DNA of 34,183 bases from Hypsibius dujardini (lineage: Eukaryota > Tardigrada > Eutardigrada > Parachela > Hypsibiidae), in assembly GCA_001579985.1 (NCBI GenBank), contig LRSR01013457.1:1-34183 (forward strand), written 5' to 3'. A program made the translations under genes and the position numbers. The notes beneath the pieces are model-generated. The model searched no databases. It saw only the letters and a list, made by a program, of their open reading frames with translations, and was not told the DNA's origin. Numbering within the stretch: the first letter of the stretch is position 1; each line of letters opens with the position of its first letter. This document shows positions 1 to 10,227 of this stretch, in pieces.

Positions 1-2
1 GT

Positions 3-38
<36 letters not shown>

Positions 39-190
39 TTGTCTGTTTGTCTGTCTCTCCCTCCGTTTGTCTGTCTGTCTGTCTGTTTGTGTCCCTGTTT
101 GTCTACATCTGTGTGGCTGCTTGCCTGCTTGCCTGTCTGCCTGTTAATAGGTCTGTCTATAGAGTATCTATCTGTTTGTCTGTGTTTATT
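1..190. repeat. GTCT tetranucleotide array in a VPS50 intron
   Basis: Nearly uninterrupted GTCT units at the window start, decaying into GTTT and GCCT variants. The array lies in the intron ahead of the first visible VPS50 exon. All long frames through it encode only VCLS-type repeats and are not genes. Confidence 0.9.
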
Positions 191-264
191 TGTCTCTTCC
201 TCTCTTTCTCGCAGTCTTATCTATCTCAAATTGGTTGGTTTGATGTACTTTCTTGATCCGTCAG

Positions 265-762
265 GAATTGGAAGGTTTTCACCAAGTCATCAGACGCACT
301 GCTAAGACAACTGCCATTCCAAAAGAAGCACTGGATGGATTGTGGACACTGGCGGTTCTTCTAACCAACCGCACGTTCGTCGAAGGCTTCTCCGGTGTGA
401 AAAAGTGCTCAAACGAAGGACGTGCCCTGATGCAGTTAGACTATCAACAGTTCATAGTCAGTGCTGAGAAACTTTCATCTTTACGGTAAGCTCGGCTTAA
501 TCAGATCCATCGCTTTCGGACGGGGTATGGTTGTCTAATAGCTTCTGCTTGTGGAATACGCCGCTGCTGTCGAAATTGTAGACTTGAATCGTCAGGTTTA
601 CTCCGATATGGGCAAATGCTGCGTCATTTACTCGTTCTTCGTAGTTTGTCGCGCTGAATAGGCTGAGGACCTTCTTGTCGCCAGACAGGACATAGCCCTT
701 TGCACTCGTCTAGAATAATGCGGACAGCTCAGTAAGGCAGGCAGTGCGACAGACAAGGAACG

Positions 763-806
<44 letters not shown>

Positions 807-2786
807 GGCACATAGACAGACAGGCAGGTAGGCAGAGAGACAGACATAGATACGCTCGCACGCAGGCAGGCAGTCAGATAGACAGACACACAACGTACAG
901 CGTGTCCTCGAATCATGAATTCGAGATCATTGATTTGAGCAAACTTTTTGCACACTCCCTTCCCAAAGACCATTGAGGTGCCTTTGTCGCTGAAATTCCA
1001 ACCGGGTGTCGATGACGTAGGTGTCGCCCATAGTAGATCAAACAGTAAGCCATTCGTCGGTATATTAGTCGGTCTCCGAATATTCCTCAACTGGCTCAGA
1101 TTCTGCAGATCCGGACTCAGGCCAGAGTGGACGCAGAAGATGCGGTCCCCCAAGACTGCCGCGAACGGCATGGCATCGAAGCAGTTATTGAATGCATTCC
1201 AAATCTCCTCTGGATAGATGCTCCGACATTTATGCCAAAAACCGTTTGCCTTATTCATTTCTCGACTCTCATGCGCGCCGCGGAGGAGAAAAAAGTTCTC
1301 GGGATACTTGAGCTTGTAGCAGAGCAAGAGGCAGACGAGTTCGATCGGGTGGCGTCCGCTGTCAACATAGTTTCCGAGGAAGAGATAGTTGTGGATGTCT
1401 GGACTGCCTTCCTTGGCGAAGATGGCTGTTAAATCCTGTAAAGATTCATTTCGTCGTAGCTCCCTGCCTGGGAATTAGTCTATCGGTCTGCTTTTTGTCT
1501 GCACATCTGCTTATTCGCCTGTCTGTCTGTCTCCCTGTCTGTGTGTCTGTCTGCCTGTGTGTCTGTCTGTGTGTCTGTGTGTCTGTTTGGCTCTGTATCT
1601 GTCTGTCTGTCTGTTTGTCTGTCTGTTTGTCTTTGTATCTGTCTGTCTGTCTGTCTGTCTGTGCGTATGTCTGTCTGTCTGCCTATCCGTCTGGTTGTCT
1701 GTGTGTCTGCCGGCTTACCAGCCTCTATGTCTGCCTCTCTATCTGCCCGTCTCTACGTACCTTTAAGTGACCATGAAGGTCGCCGATTATGGTGAGGCCC
1801 GTATCAGCTGGACTCAATTCTAATAAGGACGGCTGAAGAAGAAAAACTTGTCTGGAGAGATCACATAGCACTGCTACTTCCTTGGATGAAATGAGAGCGG
1901 TTTTCTCTTCGGGTTTTCCACCCAAACTGTTGAACAGGAGAATCCGGTTGATAATGTGGTCGACGTTGAGCGTTGACGCGGGACTTGCTGCGTTTGGCGA
2001 AGTCATCGAGGCGGTTCCTTCCGGGAAGGTGTTTTCCGCCTTTGGACTGTTGTTGTTGTACGTTTTAGGCAGCATGCATGTGCCGTTAGGGTTGCATGTT
2101 GGAGAAGAGGGAGAATCGGGTTCGATTGCTCCTTCTTGGGAGACAAACCCGAGAGATAATTTAGCAGTCGGCTTCGGTAGTAATTTCGATCTCACACAGT
2201 CCATAGTAATTAAGATTCCAGAATGCGATCTGGTTTCCAGCATGGAGTCGAGTTTTTCTTTCGTTTAAATACCATAGTAACGATACATTTTGTTGGTTTT
2301 ACAGACCGATTCCCGACCGTGACTTCATCGACAGCTACGTGAAAGCATTTTATTTGCCCGAGGAGGCACTTGAAAAATGGATTAAGGACCACAAGGTTTG
2401 TATGACAAGCGTAGACAGACAGACAGACAGACAGAGAGGCAGACAGAGAGACAGAGAGACAAACAGACAAACAGAGAGACAGACAGAGAAACAGACAGAG
2501 AGACAGACAGAGAGACAGACAGACAGACAGAGAGACAGACAGACAGACAGACAGACAAATAGATAGACAAATAGATAGACAGACAGATAGACAGGCAGAC
2601 TTGAAAATAGACTGATCTTAGTACCGGAACTAGATATATGATGTCTTACTCTCTTCGCAGCAATACACCCTCAAGCACATTGTGGGCTTGATCAATCAAT
2701 CTCCTAGTCTTACCAAGAAAACGCGGCAGCGCCTGCTGCAGTTTGTGGAAGACCCAGAAGGCTTGCGGAACAAAAATAAAAGCTGA
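265..2786 (+). CDS. VPS50: VPS50/syndetin, C-terminal exons (5' part outside window)
   Basis: VPS50 (syndetin, CCDC132) is the distinctive subunit of the EARP tethering complex, which works with VPS51-53 in recycling from endosomes. Three exons join in phase: 265-485, 2305-2395 and 2661-2786, giving 145 residues up to the TGA. Motifs typical of the family's C-terminal end are RTFVEGF, VKKCSNEGRALMQLD, RPIPDRDF and WIKDHK. The first exon is taken to begin after the acceptor at 263-264, because the same frame is closed by a TGA at 241-243 when extended upstream. Donors are GTAAGC at 486 and GTTTGT at 2396; acceptors are ACAG at 2304 and GCAG at 2660. The 1.8-kb intron 486-2304 contains a whole gene on the opposite strand. 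The start of the protein lies outside the window. Identity rests on remembered family motifs and is secure. Confidence 0.93.
497..2243 (-). CDS. PP1-like protein phosphatase with altered catalytic residues, nested in a VPS50 intron
   Basis: Three exons join in phase: 1761-2243, 899-1435 and 497-709, giving 410 residues. The ATG at 2241-2243 has an in-frame TAA 24 nt upstream. Residues 1-93 are a Ser/Pro/Asn-rich tail absent from PP1. The phosphatase fold follows: GDLHG (154-158), GNYVDSG (182-188), RGAHE (213-217), CVHSGLSP (262-269), RGH (337-339) and LFSATNY (357-363). In PP1 these read GDIHG, GDYVDRG, RGNHE, CHGGLSP, RAH and LFSAPNY. The metal-bridging Asp of GDYVDRG is Asn183, its Arg is Ser187, the metal ligand Asn of GNHE is Ala215, and the Arg of DRG is Lys312. 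The metal ligands Asp155 and His157, Asp186, the catalytic His216, and His264 and His339 remain. All splice sites and the frame are clean, so this looks like a maintained gene and probably a pseudophosphatase or scaffold. Partners and substrates cannot be read from the sequence. Confidence 0.88.
764..890. repeat. CAGA array in intron 2 of the PP1-like gene
   Basis: CAGA units on the + strand, so GTCT in the sense of the PP1-like gene, fill most of its intron 710-898 between donor GTACGT (893-898) and acceptor CTAG (710-713). Confidence 0.85.
1505..1750. repeat. GTCT/GTGT array in intron 1 of the PP1-like gene
   Basis: GTCT units mixed with GTGT and GCCT on the + strand, hence CAGA in the sense of the host gene. 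They fill intron 1436-1760, which starts with GTACGT at 1755-1760. Confidence 0.85.
2415..2602. repeat. CAGA array in the last VPS50 intron
   Basis: CAGA, GAGA and CAAA units start about 20 nt after the donor at 2396 and cover most of the 265-nt intron. Confidence 0.85.
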
Positions 2787-3908
<1,122 letters not shown>

Positions 3909-3940
3909 CATAAAATACTCTTGCAAGTTTCGGTCAGCGC
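3909..3940 (+). promoter_or_regulatory. Possible TATA-type core promoter of the 113-residue gene
   Basis: CATAAAATA at 3909-3917 is followed about 20 nt later by GGTCAGC (3932-3938), which could serve as an initiator, then by the ATG at 3972 in the favourable context AAACAATGG. Spacing fits a TATA-initiator promoter, but no other evidence is visible. Confidence 0.35.
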
Positions 3941-3971
3941 CAAGATCCCTCAGCCTAGGAAGTAGAAAACA

Positions 3972-4369
3972 ATGGCCACTCAAGGTGCGTTTTCTGTTTC
4001 TGTTGCATCGACCTTTAAAATTTGACAGTTCTTGTTGCAGGATACGTGATTCCCGGCACCACCGCCGCGCAGACCGCCCTGATCATCCCGTCGGTGCAGT
4101 CCTCGAAGGCCCAACTCGCCAGCAAGGGTGTGGAGTTCTCCGACGTCCTCTCCGGCAAGGTGACCGACCACAACCACATCATCGTGGCGCACCTGCAGAA
4201 GCTGGCCGCCGATCTGGCCGCCCAGGGCGACAAGATGGACGAGGTCATCGCGTCCGCTGCCCAGGCCGAGCAGGCCAATCCCGGAGCCACCCTGCCGGGG
4301 TCGCCGTACAAGATCGCGGACCTGATTGCATTCTCCACCAAACTGATGGCCGAAAAGCCATCCGCCTAA
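3972..4369 (+). CDS. Unrecognised 113-residue Ala-rich protein, two exons
   Basis: Exon 1 (3972-3984) encodes only MATQ plus one base. A 56-nt intron (GTGCGT to TTGCAG) separates it from exon 2 (4041-4369). The joined frame gives 113 residues beginning MATQGYVIPGTTAAQ and ending AEKPSA. It is Ala-rich (AHLQKLAADLAAQ; VIASAAQAEQ) and probably largely helical in residues 40-85, with no signal peptide, membrane segment or cysteine. Third codon positions are strongly G/C, unlike the AT-rich surroundings, which together with the TATA-like box and tiny intron suggests a highly expressed gene. I do not recognise the family and assign no function. Confidence 0.8.
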
Positions 4370-4552
4370 AGGCCTCGTTCATTTGGCTTCTAAGTTGCTC
4401 TTTTTATAGAGATACACGTTAATCGTACGACAGTACGGTACTCGTGCTCTTCCAGCAAATATGATGTGGCCTTCATGCTTACCGGTATACTGCGCTTCAG
4501 CACTAGTACCCGTAATATACTACTAATTGTGAGAAACGAGGAATTATCAAAG

Positions 4553-4830
4553 AACGAACAAACAAACGGACGAACGAACAAACGAACGGACGAACGAACG
4601 GACGAACGAACAAACGAACGAATGACCGAACGAACGAACGAACAAAGGAACGAAAAAACGAACGAATAACGGAAGGACTTAGGAGTGAACGAACAAATTA
4701 AACAAACGACTGAACGATTAAATGCATGAAGGAACAAGCGAACGAACGAATCGAACACACGGAGGGACGAAGGAGCGAAGGAAGGAAGGAACGATTGAGT
4801 GATTAATTGAACGAATCGAAAAAAACGAAT
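4553..4830. repeat. Degenerate GAAC/GAAG tetranucleotide array
   Basis: AACGAACGGACGAACG-type units on the + strand with CAAA, GACC and GAAG variants. Long frames on the - strand through it (FVRSFVRSSV-type) are repeat translations, not genes. The motif differs from the GTCT/CAGA arrays of the genes. Confidence 0.85.
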
Positions 4831-4839
4831 GACTCTTCG

Positions 4840-5055
4840 GGTTCTTGGCGATCCACGTTTTTGACGCGCTTCCTTGAGGGATCTTTTTCGCATTGTCATC
4901 TGCGTATTTTTGCTCCGGAAGTTCGCCATTTTTCATAATGTAATCGTCTTCTTTATCGGGTCCACTTAAGCTGTCGCCGGATTCATCCCCTTTAGCCGTA
5001 TCGGTGTCGATTCCTCCTTCGTCTCTCGGTTCTCGGCGCCACCAAGCTGATTTCG
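4840..5055 (-). other. Acidic open frame downstream of the Myb/SANT-like exons
   Basis: A - strand frame encodes SAWWRREPRDEGGIDTDTAK followed by a Ser/Asp/Glu-rich stretch (GDESGDS, DKEDD) and then Lys-rich sequence before running into the GAAC array. It directly follows the stop of the Myb/SANT-like model in another frame. It may be the true C-terminal part, joined by a splice I did not find, or the remains of a frameshifted tail. Confidence 0.3.
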
Positions 5056-5692
5056 CTAAATATTCTCAGACGTGTCCATGTTGTCGCCCGTAAACGATGG
5101 AAGCATGTCCGAAAGATCGCAAAAAAAGTATCTAAACGCTCTCACAAAAGAGTTTTGAAACACTTTATCTACAACAACAAATATTAAAGCAGAAAACGAT
5201 ATGGATGCAAATCAATGGATCGATTGGGGATGTGGTTGTACCCGTATAACAGTTCAATCAATCGATCTTTCACTAAACCTAAAACAGATGAGTCAATTGT
5301 AAATACCTTAAATCAACCAATCAAGTTAAATCTTCACCGACCAACCTTTGAGACTTTCCACGATAACATTGCGATCATCCAGCCCTTTTCCCGTCTGCTT
5401 GAGCATCGTATAAGCCTCTTTCCAAGTACTTTCCATATCGCACAATTTATTCCGTAACGACGTAACACCCACATCATCTCCGTTAATGCCAGAATCAATA
5501 AAAAAACGATGGATTTTTTGGACATCATTTTCGCTGATGTTCCTCGCCTTGATCGACCATTCTTGATTGTTACCGTGTCTTTATAAAATTCCTAGTTTCC
5601 AAAACTTCCATTCAGTTCAGGAGGAACTCTTCGCCAAAAGACTTTTAACGCTTCGCCGGCGGCAGCGGTGGCTCCTTGGCAGACGTGGACAT
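5056..5692 (-). CDS. Myb/SANT-like short protein, possible gene or transposon remnant
   Basis: Three - strand exons close in phase: 5650-5692, 5346-5561 and 5056-5138, giving 113 residues from MSTSAKEPPLPPAK to a TAG. The middle exon carries WSIKARNISENDVQKI and then STWKEAYTMLKQTGKGLDD. The third carries FRYFFCDLSDMLPSF. This resembles the helix - W..A....TG.GL - F..L.DML pattern of Myb/SANT-like DNA-binding proteins, which are common as the second protein of PIF/Harbinger elements and as their domesticated descendants. Donors (GTTAAA at 5644-5649, GTTGGT) are weak, so the exon borders are tentative. No terminal inverted repeats or transposase were found beside it. It could be a host gene, a domesticated transposon gene or a relic. 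Confidence 0.42.
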
Positions 5693-6330
5693 AATACGGC
5701 TGTAATTGCATTATGTCGGTATGACTAAAATATTTCTCAACAAAAACATTTCTAAAAAATTAGGAAGCCACAGAATCCAAAACCGGAACGAATAAAAAAT
5801 CACCGTAGAAAAAGGCAAAAATTGCTAGTTTAGCGAAGGCAAAATTCGCGAGCTCAACAAGACGCATTCTTATTCTATTATCTCCTCTAATTGACGTACT
5901 AAAATAAGATGGAAACATATAACTTTATGCCTGAACGCGAATATAAAAAAACAAACAAAAAATGTTCTAGACTGTTTACAAAGCAAAAACAAATAAAGCC
6001 ATCTTCTGTCTCTGAAACTTTTTATGATCATTAAAACGACTTACCGATAAGGTGTGTAAAACCAAAAAAACACTTTTTGCAGATTTGATTGACTAGAATG
6101 AAGGGAAATCCGCACCATTACCTCAATCGCCGTTATTGCAACCATCGCTTTGCCGCCACCTCGATTACCGCCAGGACGGCCACAATTAGGAACCTCTGAT
6201 CCTTATTTTTCCAAAATACAAGTACGAAACTAGCGCGTGGAGCCGACAAACAATTTCTGAAAAAAGTCAACAAGGTCGGTGGAGGAAAACCTTACCGTAT
6301 ACGAAAATGTATAATATTTCTAAAAATTTG
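5693..6330. other. AT-rich spacer without a recognised gene
   Basis: Poly-A-rich sequence, short frames only. A GC-richer patch near 6110-6190 encodes nothing recognisable on either strand. It may be older sequence upstream of the integrase relic. Confidence 0.5.
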
Positions 6331-6886
6331 TACCAAAACCCGTTGCAAATCTCAAGCATTAGTGGTACTGAGCGTCCATATCGAGAGGCCAGAAAGCAAA
6401 ATATAACGCCGCAGCAAATGAAAAACTTTTTAGAAGAACAATAGGCCTATACATGAAACAAAGCCATTAGAAGAGTTTTTAAAAAACGAAAAGCAAATTT
6501 TATGAATGCCGACGATTGATGCCAAAGTGATTTAACAGATATGGGTAAATTTGCCGAAGTATTGGTAATTTTAAATAACCAGACGAATTTGTTTGGAGAA
6601 TTAATTTCAAATCATTCGGTTTTTCTTTCAAAACCCAAATTTGATAACGAAGAAGAATTTAAAAATGCTACAGTCAAAATATTTCGTACAGACTGCGGAG
6701 TTTTTTATTTTACCAGAAATAATGACACTATATGTGCCGTCGTTGAGAGATTTAATTGCGCAATTGAGAGTTGTTTGTAATTATACACGACTCAGGAGAA
6801 CGGGTACTGTCAAATTTATGCTTCACCGCACGTATAATGTTAGGCCCCCATCCCAATTAGGAGAAAAGAAGAACCTAACCATTTAA
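6331..6886 (+). pseudogene. Retroviral-type integrase relic (Polinton/F54H12.3-like)
   Basis: One + frame from 6331 reads through the pre-catalytic region (YREARKQNITPQQMKNF) into the integrase core. It carries in-frame stops at 6442-6444 (TAG), 6454-6456 (TGA) and 6517-6519 (TGA). Core motifs are CQSDLTDM (the QADL.DM block with the first Asp), RTDCGVF (second Asp) and CAVVERFN (catalytic Glu). The frame stops after 6778 and similarity continues in another frame to about 6880 (NYTRLRRTG, NVRPPSQLG). The pattern matches rve integrases of the Polinton/Maverick and adintovirus group and the transposon-derived F54H12.3 family, more than LTR retroelements. The ATG at 6541 lies inside the core and is not a start. 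No polymerase, capsid or terminal repeats were seen, so only this fragment remains. Clearly inactive. Confidence 0.78.
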
Positions 6887-7283
6887 GTTTTTAGACTGAA
6901 TAACTAAAAAAAATTGTGGTAAGACATTGTTGGTAGTGGAGATGAGAAGTGAAAGGAAGGTATTGTCCAAATTACTGTAAAACACACGCCTATATAGTTA
7001 ACGATAATTATTTGTTCTTGATCTAACGCACTATTTCTTGCTGACATGGCGAAATTATGTACGTGATAATAGCTGACTTAGTACATTATAGAATGTGAGT
7101 GTAAGTAGAATCTATTAACTTTATAGAAATGCGGTAATTTTAAGCCGATGATGCGTACTTGTTGGGTACCACCTAACAATGCCTTCCGTGTTCTCGCGAC
7201 AGTCCTCCAGTTGCCGTGGGGTGTTTAGAATGTTTCTACTTTCGTGATTCTTAAAAGAATTTTTTAATGTTTGCTTGTGTTGC
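6887..7283. other. AT-rich spacer
   Basis: No gene or repeat structure recognised. A 60-codon - frame at 7121-7303 could be a further exon of the hypothetical gene next to it but has no supporting motif. Confidence 0.4.
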
Positions 7284-8047
7284 TTAACCGGGTGGTCCTG
7301 CAAAGCAAATAATCCGGTAATATGCGCTTGTGTTTGGTTTCTGAACGAGAAAGCACCCTCCTCTCAATCCTACAAACTTCACATGCACTCTCAAAGTTTG
7401 TTGTGAGCCATCCGCTCGCATCTCTCTTTCCTCTCCAATTTGGGTCGCTCCCTCGGTCGTAAGGGTAGCCTCTGTTTTTATGGTCCCACTTCTCCCTTCA
7501 TCAAATTGACCGTCAACAATTTCGTCGCTCGCTACATTGCTGACATTATTTTCGGCTGCCATGTTTCCATTACCTGGTCGAGCACTCTGTGTTATGTTGT
7601 TTGTCGTAATGTCGTTGTGGAATCCACCACCATCCGTCAATCTGCCTCCCTCCATAATCCTAGCGAAATCACTAACCTGCTCTTCGGTTCTCCGACTTCT
7701 TGCAGTTCGTCGGTATGTGTTTGCGCCCAATCCGCTGAAGGCTAAAAACTTTTTCTAATGTGAAACCATCGGCTTCATTCTACCGGCTGAACTTATAAGG
7801 CACCCGTTTGGTCGTAAAAATTGTCATTGATTACCAATGAATTTGAACAGATCTCAAGTGTTGCTGCATTTGAAATGGGTTGTAATCCAACTGCTGGAGC
7901 GCTGTTCCACTTGGTCGTTGAATATTGTCCTAATTTTTTGGTAACAATGTTGTCTTCTTCGAAAATTGCCAGCTCCGTAATATGTTTAGCCGAGCTCTGC
8001 CACTTGAAAAAATTATGCCGTGTGTGTTGTACTGGCGGTGTCTTCTT
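7284..8047 (-). CDS. Hypothetical two-exon coding region, unrecognised
   Basis: Two - strand frames join in phase across an intron of about 60 nt: exon 7804-8047 (after an acceptor-like GTGCCAG) and exon 7284-7741 (after TTTTTAG). The junction reads NDNFYDQT then AFSGLGANTYRR. The product would be about 230 residues. It is hydrophilic, Asn/Thr/Glu-rich in the middle (NDITTNNITQ, EATLTTEGATQIGEE), with a more ordered C-terminal part (LRVHVKFVGLRGGCF) ending FAGPPG. The donor GTGCCT is weak and the true start was not found. I do not recognise it. It could belong to a host gene or to an old mobile element. Confidence 0.33.
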
Positions 8048-8087
8048 TAACTGGCACATTCGCAATTCAAGTGCGTACCAGGAGTAA

Positions 8088-8552
8088 TTATAATTTTAAA
8101 TGAATTGTGTCCGATTTTGAAGCGTTTTGTGTGATGATGTTTCCGTCCTGACTGTTGAATCCGCATCTTAAGTTTTTTTCAAGTGAATGTGTAGTAGGGG
8201 ATTTTTTTTGCCTGCACCTTGTCTGTCGATCATCTGGATTTCCGCTCAAATCCTCCATCCACTAAGAGACTCGAGTATTCCTGTGACTACCTTGCGCAAT
8301 CCTGGTTAATTCTTTGTTTCGTTCTCCGCTCACGTATATATTGACAGCTCGTTGCGTTTTCTAACTCCTCTCGTAGTTGGTCACGTTTCAGTTCGAAGCG
8401 AAACACCGCACTGAAATAGAAAATTAGAAAAAGAAATTATGAGTTAACCCAGCATATAACTACGCTAGTTCTGTGTAATTATTGTGCAGCTTTTTGAGCT
8501 CCCGTGTGATCAATAGAAATTCTGCATACGCCGGTTTTAACGCCGATGGCAT
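8088..8552 (-). CDS. Hypothetical 110-residue helical protein, three short exons
   Basis: Exons 8464-8552, 8291-8410 and 8088-8211 on the - strand join in phase to 333 nt with ATG and TAA. Introns are 53 and 79 nt, with donors GTAGTT and GTAGTC and acceptors TTTCAG and GTGCAG. The product begins MPSALKPAYAEFLLITRELK, continues as a charged helix (FRFELKRDQLREELENA, YIRERRTKQRINQ) and ends in a polar tail (NIITQNASKSDTIHLKL). The RELKKLH pattern vaguely recalls LYR/FMC1-type mitochondrial assembly proteins, but this is too weak to assign. Each exon is short, so a chance in-phase assembly cannot be excluded. It lies 278 nt from the left end of the Harbinger element. Confidence 0.42.
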
Positions 8553-8830
8553 CTTTTGATCCTTTCCAGAGCAAAAAATGCAACTAACTGGCCGATTCAC
8601 GTCAAGTTTGTCGTTACTCCTTTCGATCACGGTTCAATATACGGTCCATAAGATTTAGCGTTTCATCCGATTAAAATAAAGAAATGCGAAACGTTAAAAG
8701 AATGCAAATATGAACCTAATCATTGTTATGAGCTTAAAAAGAGTTAATGAGAATTAGTTCATGTCCACGAAGTGTAGCCAATCCTTTCATTTCATTTAGC
8801 CTTTCCGGAACTGCACGAGAAACTGATATT

Positions 8831-8877
8831 AGAACGCTATCGCTTTTGGCCCGGCCCGACTCCGGTCACGACTGGGG
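8831..8877 (+). repeat. Left terminal inverted repeat of the Harbinger element
   Basis: Pairs with 11497-11543 on the other strand. The first 13 nt are identical, and CCGACTCC and CACGACT are shared further in. Roughly 7 differences in 43 positions. Confidence 0.85.
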
Positions 8878-9281
8878 CAGAATGAGTCACTCCTGTCGTG
8901 CATGACTCACTCCAGTCGGACCGTGCAGCCTGTCGTTTTTGACTCAAACACATCGAGTCGTATTCAAGTTTGCGGCTCTTCCGAATCAAATCTCCGTTTT
9001 GTCATCAAAAAAGCTTTACTACGACAAATAGAGAATTCTTTTAACTATTTTTTGAAACTTTAAATGACTTGACAAACGTTACCGATCAAAAATTATGAGC
9101 AGTTTACTGGGGTGCATTGAAGCTGCTGTTTTTACGGTGTAATTCCGCTCCGTTTAACAGAGTGGACGTTCCGCTCCGTTTTTTCCCCGCTCTTTCAAAA
9201 GAACATTTATATCCGCGCTTTTTTTATTTGCACACCAATTTGCTTCTGAAATTAAAAATGAAATTACAATGGATATTTGCA

Positions 9282-10176
9282 GCTATTCTCTTCGCCCACC
9301 AACGTTTGCGCTGTTCAAAATCGTATTAGCAACCTGGTGGATTGGTTCTCCAAGCAGGATTTGAAAAATCGTGTCAAAAGTGGAACAGAGAAGCAGTACG
9401 GTCGGATGGAAAGATATCTGACGACTATCAACCAGCTCATCAAAGATTTTGACGAATTCACCCAAGAGAAGAAACGGAAAGCACAAGAAAAGAGCAAAGA
9501 AGAGAATCGAGTCAGCAAACAAGTCCGCGAAATGGGAGAACAGGACCGAAACCCACCGCCTACAAATGAAAACGAACCGCGTGATTTGGATCAGTGTAGG
9601 TAACAATTGATCCGTTGATTTGATGCAAAAATGACAAACCAGTTGATTGATCTATTGATAAAATTTTAATGTACGTTATCAGATCAATCTTTTGATTGAT
9701 GGATTGATTATTATTTTCAAGTGAACTTATCAGCTCAATAAATAGATGCTACCTTTCAGACAACGAAGCCATTCGATTGGAGAAGGAAGCTTTTTCGGAC
9801 GAAGGCGGTGCGGAGTACGATTGGGCCGACGAACTGAAATCGCAAATCAATTCAGGCAAGTACTAGTATTCTCATCTTGCACTCTGTCTTCCAATCCATC
9901 TTGCCACTTCCACGTTTGAATTGGATATGCATATTTATTACAGGGCTCTTGCCCCCACCGCCGGCAAAGACCGCCAAGCAACATAAAATTTGCTCGGAAA
10001 ATTGAGATCAGGACTTGATTACTATCATCCAAGATGAGAACGAGAAGAAGTACGCGTTCAAGAAGTAAGCATTGGAGAAGCAAATGGAATTGGAGAATCG
10101 AAGACTGGATTTGGAGGAACGGCGACTGGAAGTGGAAGAGTTGAAATGGCAGGCCTTTCTGGCTAAGAAAAACTAA
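9282..10176 (+). pseudogene. Harbinger accessory (Myb-like/coiled-coil) gene remnant
   Basis: The frame begins after an acceptor-like TTTGCAG (9275-9281) and runs to about 9594. It continues at about 9760-9855 (after CTTTCAG) and from about 9945. Joining CAG-T at a GTAGGT donor to ACAACGAAGCC keeps frame (QYNEAIRLEKEAF). The second junction works best with a GCAAGT donor, that is a GC-AG intron. The product is highly charged (EFTQEKKRKAQEKSKEEN), has a PPPP patch, and ends in a Glu/Leu/Arg coiled coil (LENRRLDLEERRLEVEELKW) typical of the C-terminal part of the second Harbinger protein. In-frame stops TGA at 10003-10005 and TAA at 10066-10068 break it. An N-terminal Myb domain is not recognisable, so it may have begun upstream or been lost. 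Confidence 0.65.
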
Positions 10177-10227
10177 TTACTAGTAGTTTCTTTCGCCGGT
10201 TTATTCCAAAGAGTTAGAGTTTAATTT

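Noticed and set aside
39-1795. Many long frames encoding VCLSVCLS or DRQTDRQT repeats, here and wherever GTCT/CAGA arrays occur
   Set aside because: A tetranucleotide repeat without stops is open in all frames. There is no other coding signal, and most of these arrays lie in introns.
4390-4929. 180-codon - strand frame, Phe/Ser/Arg-rich
   Set aside because: It is the translation of the GAAC array. Composition is repetitive and no motif is present.
6541-6780. 79-codon + frame starting at an ATG as an independent small gene
   Set aside because: The same frame continues upstream through three stops with integrase similarity, so the ATG is internal to a relic.
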